A stretch of DNA of 7,424 nt from Bacteroidota bacterium. GTDB lineage: Bacteria > Bacteroidota > Rhodothermia > Rhodothermales > UBA10348. The notes under the pieces were generated by a model. That model worked only from the letters and a program-made list of their open reading frames with translations. It did no database searches and was not told the DNA's origin. Location of the stretch: positions 9,760-17,183 of the forward strand of contig JAHEEH010000004.1 in NCBI GenBank assembly GCA_024640835.1, in the 5' to 3' direction. Shown here piece by piece: positions 7,380 to 7,424 of this stretch (positions within the stretch are counted from its first letter, which is position 1; each line of letters begins with the position of its first letter). The position numbers and the translations under genes were made by a program.

Positions 7380-7424
7380 GGAGTCGCGATGCTGGAGAAG
7401 ACGCATACCAACCGGACACCCGTA

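Noticed and set aside
7380..7424. Promoter for the phosphatase gene
   Set aside because: No convincing -35/-10 pair or Shine-Dalgarno sequence can be seen in these 45 bases. The promoter probably lies beyond the window.

Overview
The window is a compact, high-GC bacterial segment with G/C-rich third codon positions. All supportable genes lie on the minus strand, so transcription runs from high to low coordinates. The mix of a DUF5107-TPR protein, a DUF6067/GH123-like lipoprotein, a DinB-family protein and a small HFWSPQL membrane protein fits Gemmatimonadota or a Rhodothermota/Bacteroidota relative. That placement rests on remembered family distributions and is tentative. No tRNA, rRNA, CRISPR array, insertion sequence or phage gene was seen.

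Layout in transcription order: (1) 7379-6798, a lipoprotein with a tyrosine-phosphatase-like domain and a short CX4R active-site loop. (2) 6716-6274, a gene for a small two-helix membrane protein, broken by a frame change near 6504. (3) 6266-3186, a secreted 1026-residue protein with an N-terminal DUF5107 beta-sandwich-like domain and a long C-terminal TPR solenoid. (4) 3157-101, a 1018-residue lipoprotein resembling the DUF6067/GH123-like glycoside hydrolases. (5) 73-1, the first 24 codons of a DinB-family protein that leaves the window.

Spacing is tight: about 80 bp between genes 1 and 2, 7 bp between 2 and 3, 28 bp between 3 and 4, and 27 bp between 4 and 5. Genes 2 to 4, and perhaps all five, could therefore share one transcript. 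Three products carry export or lipidation signals, so the inferred theme is envelope-located carbohydrate processing: a predicted glycosidase-like lipoprotein beside a predicted carbohydrate-recognising TPR protein. The substrate cannot be read from the sequence.

The most notable structural point is the broken gene 2. Its first half is in the same open frame as the DUF5107 gene, so an automatic caller would report an artificial 1176- to 1179-residue fusion. The large plus-strand open frames are antisense shadows typical of high-GC DNA.
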